Below are positions 13,553 to 25,119 of a DNA stretch of 64,000 nt, in pieces. Under the pieces are notes generated by a model. That model saw only the letters and a list, made by a program, of their open reading frames with translations. It did no database searches and was not told where the DNA came from. The position numbers and the translations under genes are program-made. This DNA is from Dioscorea cayenensis subsp. rotundata (Eukaryota; Streptophyta; Magnoliopsida; Dioscoreales; Dioscoreaceae), in assembly GCF_009730915.1 (NCBI RefSeq), contig NC_052487.1:8004649-8068648 (forward strand), given 5' to 3'. The first letter of the stretch is position 1. Each line of letters begins with the position of its first letter.

Positions 13553-14683
13553 TGTTTAGAGATGGAGAGGGAGATGGGGTTTTGAAATTTATGAGGAAAT
13601 GGAGGTGTTTAATGTGAATTGATGGAATTAAAAGGGCGGTGGTTTTGGGGGGAAGGAGATGGAGGAGCTCTCATAGGCATTGCCTGCGAGTTAAAAAGGC
13701 GGGAACTCATTCTAGATATCCCTCGGGATCTGGGACATTGAAAATGGATGGATGGGATTATATCATGGGCGTTGAAGAGATGACGATTCATCCGTTGCTT
13801 AGTTCTTTTAAGTTTTGGACTGGGCCTGCTTCAATTTTGAGGCCTGGTCCATTATTATGATTATTTTATTTTATTTTTATTTTATTTTAAATGGAAGTAA
13901 ATTAATTTAATCTATTCTTATCTTATTTTAGTGTTTTGTACTATATATCATTTTACATATTTTCTAAGTGGTATGATAATAATCAAGATAAAAAATATTA
14001 ATACAAAAAAAAGTAAACATAGCAAAAATTTTCTAGTTGAAATCACTTTTTGATATAGTAAATAAGATTTACTGTCAAAGGATTTTTGGTCTAGTGATAT
14101 TAGCTTTACTGTGAAAAATGTGTTGTGAAAAACTCAAGTCCTATTAGATGTAATGATAGTAATCAATCCTGTTGCTGATGTATAGCCCATCCTTTTTGTC
14201 ATCGAATGAAACCAAACAAACAAATGCCCACCTCCTAGACAAATGAACAAACATCCAATTCACTTATAGCATGGGCTGAGGTTGAATTTTTTTTGTGAGG
14301 GCCAAAAATATTTTTAAAGTGAGTTAAAAATCTTTTCGTAGAGAACAAGTTAAAAATGAATGAGGCAAATATTTGATTTTTATAAATATTTTTCTAAAAC
14401 TATATTTTTTTTTTAATAGCATATATATATATAAATAATAATTTTTAAAAAATCAAGTTTCTAAACAATAAATTAAAAAAAAAAATTGGAACTATATAAC
14501 CAATTTATTAAATATAAAAAAATGTTAAACTATAAAACTTTATAATCAAACTATAATATTTTTAGCCTATATATTAATTTGTCAAAAAAAACCAACTCAT
14601 TAAACAATAGACTCTTACTAAAAAAAAAATTATATAAATCAATTTATAACCAACAGCCATGGTTCCTTTTGCCCATCCCTAGC
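13553..14683. other. Upstream region of the HHE gene, then intergenic
   Basis: The first 100 bases are the likely 5' leader and promoter of the minus-strand HHE gene. Beyond that is AT-rich DNA with short A/T runs. I see no second gene on the plus strand despite a short open frame at 13639-13860. Confidence 0.5.
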
Positions 14684-16304
14684 TAGAGGGGGCACGGGCC
14701 GATTTTCGGGCCCGACCCGGCCCGGAAAAGCCCGTCTGTTCAAGTAACCCGGCGGGCCGGGCCGAAAACCCGTAATCAGCTCGCATTGTAGTGGGCCTAG
14801 TTACGAGTTATCCTTATCTCAAATGAAAAGGTATTTAACATAACAAGTTCTTAATTGTCACAACTAACCATTAAATTATAAATTTTAACGGATGAATCTA
14901 AATATGCTTAAGTTTAATAAAAAAAAAGGTAAATTTTGAAGTTAGTAAGCTTTTTTTATTTATTTATTTATTTATTTATTTTTTGCACTAACAATATGTT
15001 CAGCATAATATTATCTTGTAAAGTTTGATAATTAAGCTAAAGTGGAGACATACCCGAATAGCAATGAATAGTTAGCAAGTGGCAACTATGAATTAAAGTA
15101 AGAGAATTATATAAGTTTTAATTATTATATACTCATAAAGATATCTTAACAACTTAATTCAATAGAGAAATGAATTAAGTACAATCCCTCGTCCTCTTTT
15201 TTTTTTAAAGTTATTTTAAAATTATTTTGAGTTGTCTCAAAATTTTTAATCGGTTAACAATTATATTTTTGTTTTAAGATAAATTAGGAAAAAAATCTTA
15301 ATTTGTAATTTTTGTTATATATATATATATATATAAAATAAATCATAAGTGAAATATAGAGTAGTGTATTAGATACTTATAAGGTTTTTTGAGGTCATTG
15401 TTTCGGATCTCAACAATAACATTATTAGATTTTTTAATTTAATTTTATAGTAAAATTTTAAAAAATGGCGGGCCGGCCCATAAATCGGCGGGTTCTGGCC
15501 CGGCCCGCCGGTTTGTGAGGAGTACCGGGTCCGGGTCAACTGAAGTTGACCCGTAACCCGCCGGGCCCACCGGTTAACCCGGCCTGGCGGACCGGTACTG
15601 TAGGCCGGGCCGATTACGTGTCAGCCCAGGGTCGGCTCAAAGGTAAGGCAAATGAAGCAATTGTTTTAGGCCCCCAATTTTTTTAAGGTCTCATCTTTAA
15701 TTTAGATTTTTTTTATCAATGATTTTAACAACTCAAAATTTTGAAGGACTCCAAGTAATTATTGTAATATAAAAATATTTTAATTTAATATTTAATTAAT
15801 GTTTTATAATCCTAGCTAACTTTTAAAATTTTCAATAATATCATAAAATATTAAATATTTTTATTTTAATGATTAATCAGTCTCATATCTTCTTTAACTA
15901 ATTATTAAAAATTTTATTCTGATCCTCTAGATATTTTTCATGCATTTTTTCTCCAAAATTAATATAATATTCATTAATTTTAATTATAAATAAGAGCTTT
16001 TGTAGTTTTTATATTATTGCAATTTTTTTTGTTACATTTTCGCTTTGTTGAGTTTTGCTTATAAATTTTAAATATATCCCTTTATCATAAGTTTAGTAGC
16101 ATGTAAAAAATTAAATAAACATGTATTTATTGAAATTAAATTTTATTTAAATTTAATTTTTATTAAAAAAATAAAAGATTTTATTCTAAAATTTTGTTTT
16201 AGGCCTCTAGTTACCTTGAGCCGCCACTGGGTCCGCCATTAACCGACCCGAACTCGACGGGTTGGGCCCAACGGGCCTGATTACCCGGCCTGTGCCCCTC
16301 TCTA
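14684..16304. mobile_element. hAT element with GC-rich ends, carrying a nested insertion
   Basis: The ends are TAGAGGGGGCACGGGCCG at 14684 and the inverted, slightly diverged GGCCTGTGCCCCTCTCTA at 16287-16304. The flanks are TCCCTAGC (14676-14683) and TCCTTAGC (16305-16312), an 8-bp duplication with one mismatch. Blocks of CGGGCCGG-type repeats at 14690-14770, 15465-15625 and 16238-16300 stand out against AT-rich DNA. There is no transposase. The region 15627-16229 is a later insertion, so the element was about 1.0 kb before it. Confidence 0.75.
15627..16229. mobile_element. Second hAT-like element nested in the first
   Basis: It starts CAGGGTCGGCTCAAAGGTAA and ends with the inverted TTACCTTGAGCCGCCACTG, giving imperfect inverted repeats of about 20 bp. 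The flanks TGTCAGCC (15619-15626) and GGTCCGCC (16230-16237) agree at 6 of 8 positions, a plausible aged hAT duplication. The core is AT-rich and non-coding. Confidence 0.6.
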
Positions 16305-17151
16305 TCCTTAGCTCCGTTTTGACTTGTAGGATACGCGCACGCTCTTACTGTGCTTGTTAGACTATTTAAAAAATTTTTGATAAATGACAAACATTATTAT
16401 TTATTCTCAAATGACATGACAAAGCCAATCACCATCTCCTCTCGATCAATAAATTCTCTCCATCTTTTCAATTAATTATAGTTTTCTTAGATAAAAGCGT
16501 CACAATTGACTGACAGTCAACGGTAAAATGTATTGTAATATGTATATATATAAAGTAAAAAAATGAAGCTTCTAGCTTATTACTTGTACAAGGCTACAAG
16601 CTCAATATGTTCAGGCCTTCACCCACAAATAAGATAAAATCAAAATCTTATCTTATATTTCCAATCTCCCAATAAAGAATATTCTGTAATAAGTTTAAAA
16701 AAACAGGGAGGCATATTCTTGGGGGGAGGGGATTCATAGCACGATTGATTTAGATAATTGAAGAAGATAAGAAGGAAAGGTACGTGAAGGGGCAAGCTTA
16801 GTAGTCTGGAAGCGCCGGAGTATCTAGTGGTTGTCATTCTTTCATCAAGTCACCCTCTTTTTAACAGTATCATGCACGCATAGCACGATACAAAGAGCAC
16901 ACGCGTGGCCCTTAAATGTCCTTATACAATGGACTAAAGATCTACGGCTTTTGGTCTAGTGTCAGTTCAGCACCCTCCCATTCATCATTTATTAGTTGTC
17001 TAGCACTCATTATCTCATTAGATGAAGTCTCTGGAATTCCAACATCATCACATTATTTGTTAGTCCCCAAATGTTAAATTTCCATCATTAGAATATGGAA
17101 AATATGTGAATCCATCCAGATGCGCGGTTGGAGAAAAGTTAGTGATATTAA
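16305..17151. other. Intergenic
   Basis: AT-rich, no gene recognised. A short minus-strand frame around 16640-16837 has no family resemblance. Confidence 0.4.
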
Positions 17152-17856
17152 GCTAGTGTTTGTTTGGAAGAATTTGGGGTTACTTGAACTTGAGTTATTT
17201 GGTTTTTAAAAATACAGTGTTTGTTTTATAAGATTCTAAAAACCCATGTAACTCATATTACATTTAATGAGGGATTTGATTTAAGCTAAATTAGACATAA
17301 CTCAAAATCTCGGGAGTTAAAAATCCTTAGGTGATATATAAATATATGTGTGTGTATATATTAATGTATATGCATATATACATACATACATACATACATA
17401 TTTTATATAAACATATATAGGTATGTTTTACATATACATACATACATATACATATACACCTATGCATATATGCATATACCCACACATATACATATACCTA
17501 TACATAGTGTGTTTACATATACATATACATATGCATATACATATACTCATATACATATCTGTATATATATGCATATATTCATATATACACATATATACAT
17601 ATACTTATATATAGAGAGATATACACGTACATAGATGTGCAAATATACACACATACATACACTTATACACGTGTTTTCCAACTCCAGATTTATCAAATCC
17701 TTCCAAACAAATAAAAATTCTTATAATACAGTAGTTCCAGTTATACCTAACCAAACACAAAATTTGACTGCATTGTATTTTGAAAACTAAGTATTTTCAG
17801 TTACACTATAACTGGAAATTCACTACATTTAGAATTACATCCATTCAAACGTCACC
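17152..17856. mobile_element. Harbinger-type MITE with internal microsatellite
   Basis: The left end GCTAGTGTTTGTTTGG and the inverted right end GGTGACGTTTGAATGG share a GTTTG core as in PIF/Harbinger elements. TAA flanks both ends (17149-17151 and 17857-17859), matching the 3-bp TAA/TTA preference. The centre, about 17340-17665, is a compound TACA/TATA-type microsatellite. No coding capacity. Confidence 0.65.
17340..17665. repeat. Compound TACATA/TACA microsatellite
   Basis: About 320 bases made almost wholly of CATA, TACA and CATATA steps, strongly alternating purine/pyrimidine. Confidence 0.9.
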
Positions 17857-18654
17857 TAAGTTTCATATTTGCAGTTCGAGAAAAATTAGTGATATTAGAT
17901 TTTAAAACAAGTAGTTAGATTTTATTAATTTTTCAGCATGATAGTAGAAATTGAGTTAGATGATTGCAATTGATTACTATATATCTCACATCCTATTTTA
18001 CATTATTCATTACACTATTGAAGATATTGTGTTGAGAACTTAACATAAATACGGTTCACAAGAGATGTTTTACTGCCATTGAATTAAAATCTAATGGCTG
18101 GGTATAAACAGTAAAATTGAATTCTACAAACATTAATAGGAGACGCGATCTTTATATATATATATAAAATTTAAATACTAAATTCAATACCACATCAATG
18201 AGAACTGCATCAATTTATTCTATTTGGTCCCTTTGTTGAAATAAGACACATATAAATGATGCTTACCTACAAAAATAGTGCACAAATGGCAAGAAGAGTC
18301 AAATTGTAAAAATTCTGAATTTTGACACTTGTGCTTAAAACCAAATTAATCATTTTCATTGATGCAAATGATGATTTATAAGTCTTTTATTCAAAGTGGA
18401 GCAGGTCATTGGTCTCAATCCAGAGAACAGTTTAGAATGCTATTCATTCATGCAAATCCAAACAGTGAATGACTACCCCTCCAGCAAAAGCTTGGCATAG
18501 AATCTGGGAGAAAATATTTCACAACATCATCTTTATAGCTAATCATCTCCACAAAAGACACAGACTTTTAATTCCAATGTTGATATTTGTTCATTCTCAG
18601 CCTCATTTGTCAAACAGCCTGAACTCAATTATAAAAAAACAAACAAACAAACAA
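17857..18654. other. Intergenic, upstream of the FAF-like gene
   Basis: No coding sequence recognised. AT-rich, with a short CAAA run (18638-18655) just before the candidate TATA box. Confidence 0.4.
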
Positions 18655-18661
18655 ATATAAA
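18655..18661 (+). promoter_or_regulatory. Candidate TATA box of the FAF-like gene
   Basis: TATAAAT lies about 180 bases before the start codon at 18841, leaving a pyrimidine-rich leader of about 150 bases. Position and context fit a plant core promoter, but nothing else confirms it. Confidence 0.35.
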
Positions 18662-18840
18662 TGCAGTGATTCAGTAAATTTTAGTTTCTATGCGGATCGT
18701 GTTGTGGTTGTCAACACACGTCTGCAGTATCCTCCACCACCATCCCCCTACTTTATTTCAATCCAAAATCCTCTCAAGATAAAGCCTCAATTGTGCTCCC
18801 CCTCCTCTTCATCAGAGTTCTAGTATCCACTTAGTTCATT

Positions 18841-19507
18841 ATGGCTACCTGTGGAGGCCTGAGGCAGTTCTTTGAGAAGTCAATGCCGGAGAATTCTTCA
18901 TTTTTAGAGTCACTGTCTGCATGGAATCATATTACAAACATAAAGCCGCTCGAAACCAGTATTGGATCAATGACTGAACTCCTGCCGTCTAGTTATGGTG
19001 AGAACAATGGCAAGAAACCAGCATTGGATCCTCCACCTGGTTTGCCCAAGCATAAGCATCAGTTTAGTATTGACTCTTTGCAGCTCTGCACTGAAGGACT
19101 TGGGTCTGAGAGCTTTGATGGAGTTGAGAACTCGATGAAGGGCTCTGACGATGATGACTGGAGTGGAAGTGGGATGATGAGTGACAAAGAAGGGAAGACG
19201 GCGGACAGGCAATCAAGGTGTTACTTAGAGGTGAAAGCAAAGGAGCAATGGGAGGCGATTTCCACCCCCAATATCAACATTAGGTAAGAGTGGCAAGCCA
19301 TGGATGTACTTCAAATCTTACAGGAATGATGGGAGGTTTGTGCTGAGAGAGATGAGGATCCCTACACAAGAGTTGTTCCATGCTTCTCGTGAAGACGGGA
19401 GACTCAAACTCCAACTAGTTCATCAAGAAGATGAGGTCGCTATGGAAGAAGAAAAGGATGAAGGAGATGAAGAATCAGAGCACTCTGATCATGTGGATGA
19501 TGGTTAG
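18841..19507 (+). CDS. FANTASTIC FOUR (FAF)-like protein, one frameshift
   Basis: Plant FAF proteins are small regulators linked to shoot-meristem control; some relatives are named FAF-like, chloroplastic. The ATG at 18841 opens a frame with the family pieces LQLCTEGLGSESFD and an acidic stretch SDDDDWSGSGMM. The diagnostic FAF domain (FPPPISTLGKSGKPWMYF, then SYRNDGRF and HASREDGRLKLQ) follows in another frame, ending in an acidic tail (EEEKDEGDEESEHSDH) at TAG 19505-19507. The frames cannot both be read without a one-base shift between about 19235 and 19255; total length is one base over a multiple of three. FAF genes are usually intronless and no intron fits here. Either a sequence error or a recent loss-of-function mutation. 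Confidence 0.8.
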
Positions 19508-21608
19508 ATGATGGGTAAAAGGATTCAGTTCTTGTGCATGTTGATTGTTGTAAAATGTCTCGCTTCACCAAGATCTACTTGAAGGATGGAAAAGATAAAG
19601 ATTGAAGATAACAAGACAACACAGAGGTGAGCCATAAGATATAGATGCCAAAACTTTTGTTGTATTTCTTGTTCCTGTGTCTATCCCTTAGTATATTTTG
19701 AAGCACTTCAAGGTTCTATAAGAATCATTCTCCCAAAAGTAAATTACTTAATTGAATTAAAACAAGTCATGAAGATTTTGTTTCGTGGGGATTAAAAAAC
19801 ACAAAACAGAACTAAAAGGAGGCTAAGGAGCTTGACAAATATATCTTATTCAAGTTCTCGTCACTACAATATAGCATTGAAATGGCTGTTAAAATCATCA
19901 GCCGTCAAGAGTTTTGAATATTGTGTAAATACTAAGAAATTTTCCTGTCAGGCTGAGTAGCTAAAGCATTTCCTGTTCACAGATCTCCGGCACTTCATAA
20001 TTGATCCAACAGGCATGGAAGAGATGTCGGTCAAGTAGCTTTCAAATAAAGGATGAGGTTTCAGGCAAGTTTACAACTTATTACTGGCCCTAAAAACAGG
20101 AAGAGACGTGTGGTTTGATCCCACTTTGGAAGGTAAAATCAAAACCATGGAAGCCTTATCTAGTGACTTAGCATCAGGAAGGGCACCTAAAAGTTGATAT
20201 GCTGATTCAAAGTGAGGAACATGATAAGCTGTACTACCAAGATGAGAATATATGATAATTGGATCAGAATTAGGCAGGCAACTCAACAATGACCAAATGA
20301 TTGAGATTGCATTGGCTATCAATTATCCCTAAAAGTCAGTACATAAGGGTGCATGCCAACACAAGTGGACACTCTACACGTCTTAATGCATGCCACATCC
20401 ACACATTTAGAGAATAAGGCATATTCCAAGCACTAAGACAACCTTGTCCTCTCTATACATGATGGCGGACTTGCTTTAAATACTTTTATCGTAGTGAGAT
20501 CAATTGAATGCTATACATGCTCTTTACCCAAAGGTGTCAGCCAAGAAAAAGAAATTAAAAGGCAAGACAAAAAAACAATTATAGCCAGTTAATTAAGTTG
20601 TACTTTAATCTTATCACATGTTTACAGTTCATCATTCAGAGATTTCCAGTGCCACCACATTACTATATGAATGGTTCAGAAAGCTTGAAGGAATATTGAT
20701 TTTGAGATTGATATAAGCATAAGGTAAGATTTTCCCTGTTTGTTTTAGACTTTTAGTATACCTATACAGTAAGTTCTGCAGCTGTCAGTACGAGGACATA
20801 CCTTGTATAAGTCTGGACACCAATTCCAAAAACAGCACCCATTTATGCCTCTGGGACCTGACAGTTGAAGGTTTGCAGCAATTTTAGACAACATGCCAAA
20901 TATAACAATGCATTATTTGCTTACCTACTCCAATTTTTGCATACCAACATGAATTTCAACTTCTGACGTAAATAAATGACACAAAAACATCATAAAAAAA
21001 TGAAATATTGTGAATCCTGCATCAATAGCTCAGCTGAAGTATCCCAAAGTTTGAATTATTCTCAGGGGATTTCTTAAATCTGAACTACTGATCAGGGCGA
21101 CTAACTTGGCCACCTTCATTGTCAATGATGGGAAAAAGGACAGCAAATAGAAAGGATTCCAAGGAAGCAAGACACATGCAATTTCATACATAAACGGAGA
21201 ATTCAACACATTCCCAAGATGCAATTATAAGCTCGAACCACAACTCAGGTATCTAGATACTAGAAAACCAGATATATTAACAAGCATACAGGACAGGATA
21301 CTTCTAAATAGAGTTAACCATACTCAAGACTTCCTTTGAATGTAAAAGATAAAACTAGCTATAAATTGATTTTTAAGTATAAAGAACTCTTACGAAGTAC
21401 ACAAAACTAAGTAGCAAAAACAAATATATGTATAGCAAACAGGTGCAAATTTTGATATTTTGAGTAAAATGGTTCAAATTCTGCTGCCTGCTTGTCATAA
21501 TACCCTTAATCATATACATAGGTAGTAATTCACAATGCAAGGGAGAAAGAATAGCGTAGCTGACGATGAGCCGCCCATAAATTCCTCCTAGTCGCATTTT
21601 AAAACTAT
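19508..21608. other. Intergenic, possible unrecognised exon
   Basis: No gene is identified. On the minus strand 20071-20322 is an open frame after a plausible TTTTAG acceptor; it has balanced composition (NSDPIIIYSHLGSTAYHV, LGALPDAKSLDKASMV), but I cannot place it in a family. Confidence 0.3.
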
Positions 21609-22753
21609 TCAGGTCATCAACCACCAGATTAGTATCAGAAAAATTAATATTCTAGCAATAATCAGCTTGAATAGGACGTCCTGAAGCCACATCGTCCTCC
21701 GGAGCTGTCTTCCTTGTCTCTGAAAGCTGTCAGCCTGGAAAACCTAAAACTTTAGCGAACTCTTTTTGCTGATTCTGGAGCACCACCAAAACAGGTAGAA
21801 CTATTAGAAATTGACAATGCTTATGACTTTAGCTAAGTACCTGAAATTGTAAGTTTTCAGTCTTAGAACTATTATAAATTGAATAAGGCATGTAAGTCTC
21901 GTGATTGCTTAGCAATAATCCTCTTAGAAAAAGACAAATGCAAATATTGAAAAAATTGCATATCGGTACAACTTAACATAATAAATACAGTAGAGAAGAG
22001 GAATTTAAGAAAAGTTATAAGTTTTTAACATTATCAAACAATCAAACCGACTTTTGTCACAAGGGGTTGTCAAGATGTGAACCTTTTCAATATTGTCCAT
22101 CATTATTCCTTTGACCTCTGTAACCTGTGCTTTCAACTTAGACATCTTGCTGATCTCCTCTGGATGATTCATCCAATCTGCATCTGTTCCTTCAGTGTTG
22201 GACTGCATCCACAGGAACCAGATTTAGAAACCCCAAAGCATCACTACCTATGGAACATCAAAAATGCTATATAGTACTAGCATACCCAAATTCTATATCC
22301 AGTTGGTATGCAATGCTAAATTTATCCTCAAGCAAACCATCGTCTTCCTAATCAGCAAGTGGGTGGGAACTGCTATCATTAATGCTCCCCTCATACCGAT
22401 GCATGAACTCATCCTTCACTCTCTCAAGGAACACAAAAGGGATACTCTTCCCAACTGATTCATCAGCCACAACAAGAAAGACTACAGAAACAAGGAAAAC
22501 AATTGGTCAGCAAGCTGCTACATCCATATAAGAAAAATCACAAATTAAGAACAAATGGAAGCTGAAAGAGAACTTCATACCAAATCCTCAGTCTACAAGA
22601 AAGTTGAAAGTGTGACCATCACATGAGTAAGTAAATCTGTTGCTATTTGGTTGCACAGCAATGGTGCTAAAATTTCCAGTGAAAGAAGTGTGCTCAGCCA
22701 GCACAACATTCCCCTTTGCAACAAAAGCTATATATCAACGTTTGCTTGCTCAT
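21609..22753 (-). pseudogene. VAMP727: VAMP727-like R-SNARE gene, degenerate
   Basis: VAMP727 is a plant longin R-SNARE for endosome-to-vacuole fusion. All its parts are seen in order on the minus strand. The start is [10 protein letters not shown] (ATG 22753), then after a one-base shift in a T run [18 protein letters not shown] and [13 protein letters not shown] with a TGA stop. Exon 2 has SIPFVFLERVKDEF and HPLAD followed by TAG, at the acidic longin insertion typical of VAMP727. Exon 3 has [15 protein letters not shown] and [11 protein letters not shown], after a one-base loss. Exon 4 is mostly decayed, ending KTENLQFQ (21841). Exon 5 (21609-21734) is intact: ADSFQRQGRQLRR, then a membrane segment ILIFLILIWW and stop. 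The CLQKLP segment is missing. Introns remain, so it is not a retrocopy. Confidence 0.85.
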
Positions 22754-23423
22754 TCTGCTATTATTAACCTATAGAAACAAAGCAATTTCCTTGTAATATA
22801 TATTCAATAGCTACTCAAATCAAGAACCAGTTCAACAAAAAAATGCTTGAATCAGTATACAAGAAAATCCAAATTTTCAGTTTTATAACAATTAAAAGGT
22901 AAATTAAAGGGAAAAGTTAAAAATAAGAGCTTGATCAAACTTCCAACCCCCATATCGCCACAATGCTTCTTATGGACAGCTGAAAAGATCTCATTAATGC
23001 ATATCTAAATTAGATTTCCATTAAACATTTAAATCCTATGTTAAACTAAAAAAAATATAAAAAATTATGTCCCAAATGGACACCTCGATCAATCAAGACA
23101 TAAATTTTTCCAAAGAACTCCAAATTTTCATCGATATGACGATACATGATCCAGAAATTTAACAATTGGAAAGGAGAATACCAGAAAGGGATCCAACAGC
23201 AGGTTCATTCAAAATCCCAAGAATCACAAGAGAACGATCAAAAACATAGAAATATAGATCAAATCGAGATGAATTCTTCAAGACAAACGATTGATCCCAT
23301 TGAGAAAAAAGATAAAAGAACAAAGATCGAACCTCAGAGAACCCAAAACCGATTGCTTCGTTGCTAAGATCTCCCTCTCGTTCTCGTTGGGAGGACTGGT
23401 AGAGAGCTCTAGCTTTGGCGGGG

Positions 23424-23430
23424 TTTTATA
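23424..23430 (-). promoter_or_regulatory. TATA box of the VAMP727-like pseudogene
   Basis: TATAAAA on the minus strand lies about 35 bases before a CT-rich leader and a GAG/GTTCGATC-type splice donor near 23332. This fits a 5' UTR exon followed by a leader intron reaching to the coding exon at 22753. The promoter looks better preserved than the coding region. Confidence 0.45.
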
Positions 23431-23989
23431 CGCCTGGAATGATGATCGTATTTACTTCTCTGCCATTATCTGGCTTTTATGCATTTAAATTTAAATTTAA
23501 TAAAAAAAAGCATTTTCCCAGACTGAAGAAATTATAATTAAATATTTAATATATATAATAATATACTACATTTTATCCAGAAAAAAAAATTTATTATAAA
23601 TGCATAAATAGTTGTGCAAGACAATCAGGAATGGCTGGTAAAACGTGAGGTCGGATGAAGTTGGATGGAAAGAGTTGGAGCCACGTTTAATGCTAACCTA
23701 GACACATGTTAAAATCACTCACATAGCAGGCTGTTGGACTATGAACTTTCATATATATATATAATGAGGTGGATTAAGAAACTTTATTTCAAAATAATAT
23801 ATAACTTTATTTAATCTTAACTTATCCTTAATCCTATATTCTAAACACATCCACATTTGTGTTCATCAGCAATCATGCACTTTCTTCTTAAGTATTAAAA
23901 AAACAACTCTGGAAACAGGGAGAATAATCTATATATGAATCATTCACCAAGTTCAAAACCAAGAAAAAATTAATCAATGGCAACATGAT

Positions 23990-24070
23990 GTAATACAAAT
24001 ACCTGTGAAAGCAACATCTGTGAAAGCAACATCTGCAACATCTGTAATACAAATACCTGTGAAATACCCT
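23990..24070. repeat. Short local tandem repeats
   Basis: The motif TGTGAAAGCAACATC appears twice in a row, followed by TGCAACATC, and TGTAATACAAATACCTGTGAA flanks both sides. Looks like replication-slippage duplication; non-coding. Confidence 0.75.
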
Positions 24071-24419
24071 ACAGATGAAGATTGTGAAAAAGCGTACACA
24101 ATCATATTTCTATCAAGAAACCATCTAAATATTAATAGGTTACTAAGCAAAAAATAGATCCACAACTAAAAAATCCTTCTTTACAAGCATGAACTTGAAA
24201 CAGTGCATCAATGAACTTGCATTCAAACCAAAAATCTATGAATGCTAGTGATCAAATTCAGCTGTCTTGCTAGAAGGATATCAATGATCAACTAACAAGC
24301 AATTCTCATGGTGATTCAAGCAATGTATGAATTCAATTCATTGTTTCTCAGGACAAATGGGAAATGCAAGCATTAATGGAAAATTAACCAAAAGGCAGAA
24401 CAATAACAAACCATGCAGA

Positions 24420-24754
24420 AAATGCCTAAGAGGCTCAATGAAGTCGGGAAATCAATCTCCTCCAGAGCCTTCAAAACATCCTCCGCATTCATCTTCCGCC
24501 TCTTCGATTCCTAGCAAACATCACTCGCCCTACAAATTCCCAACCAGATCAAACCATAATTTCATTTCTACAAATCCTAACCCTAGAGGATTCGGAACTC
24601 ACGTTGCCGAGAGGTAGTGGATGAAGATGCGTGCACTCTCGGGGAAGGCGAGCATCACCTCCTTCTGCACGTTCACGTCCTCGTCCCCACTGTGTTGGAG
24701 CTAGACAAGCTTCTCCTTCACCAATCGCCGCACCACGGCCCTTGGGAGCTCCTC
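24420..24754 (-). pseudogene. DPB3: POLE3/DPB3-like histone-fold gene, 3' part of broken gene
   Basis: POLE3/DPB3 proteins are small histone-fold subunits of DNA polymerase epsilon and chromatin-accessibility complexes. The rest of exon 1 (24603-24754) reads ELPRAVVRRLVKEKLV, then a TAG stop (24701-24703), then VQKEVMLAFPESARIFIHYL, the histone-fold core, ending at a GTGAGT donor. Exon 2 starts at 24529: ASDVC, a TAG (24511-24513), then ESKRRKMNAEDVLKALEEID and a one-base loss near 24444-24448 before FIEPL. Later exons were not found. The first 12 codons lie 5.3 kb away at 30103-30138, beyond the retrotransposon. NF-YB or Dr1 relatives are less likely because of the exact ELPRAxVRRLVKEKL and NAEDVLKALEEI motifs. 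Confidence 0.85.
24750..24754. repeat. Left target-site duplication TCCTC
   Basis: TCCTC directly precedes the 5' LTR and recurs directly after the 3' LTR at 30098-30102, the 5-bp duplication expected of LTR-retrotransposon integration. Confidence 0.85.
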
Positions 24755-25086
24755 TATTGCAATAAAAAAAAAAGACTATGAAGAGGGGTGAGGTATGGGT
24801 AACTTGTGTCATTTTTAATTTTGTGGAGTTGGTAACTAGTTGTGTCCGATGGAAGGAATGGGGAGTTGCAGGGTGGTTGAAGAGGAATCCATGGGAATTA
24901 GACAACGAGGATGGACGCGTGGCTGGTTGTAGGTAGGGAAGCAAGACCTTAAGAGCTGGCTCATCAGGATCTATTCCTCTGGCTTCTGTGGATGTAACCT
25001 TTTGGGATTTTAATATCATATCACATGTGTTTGTATTTTCCTGTGTCATCTTCTTCTGCAGGTTGTGAGAGGAGTGTCTTGCAACA
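24755..25086 (+). repeat. 5' LTR with internal deletion
   Basis: 332 bp, ending CAACA; the start reads TATTG where the other LTR has TGTTG, so the terminal TG is lost. Relative to the 3' LTR it lacks 91 bp at the junction 24965/24966; the missing piece includes the TATAAAT promoter motif. Confidence 0.85.
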
Positions 25087-25088
25087 AG

Positions 25089-25100
25089 TAGTATCAGTGC
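25089..25100 (+). other. Primer-binding site, initiator tRNA-Met type, mutated
   Basis: TAGTATCAGTGC, two bases after the LTR, differs at two positions from the common plant initiator-Met primer site TGGTATCAGAGC. It would prime minus-strand DNA synthesis. Confidence 0.6.
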
Positions 25101-25119
25101 GGCACAGTCTTGCAAATAC

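Noticed and set aside
19235..19290. Programmed ribosomal frameshift in the FAF-like gene
   Set aside because: No slippery heptamer or downstream structure is evident, and frameshifting is not known in this family.
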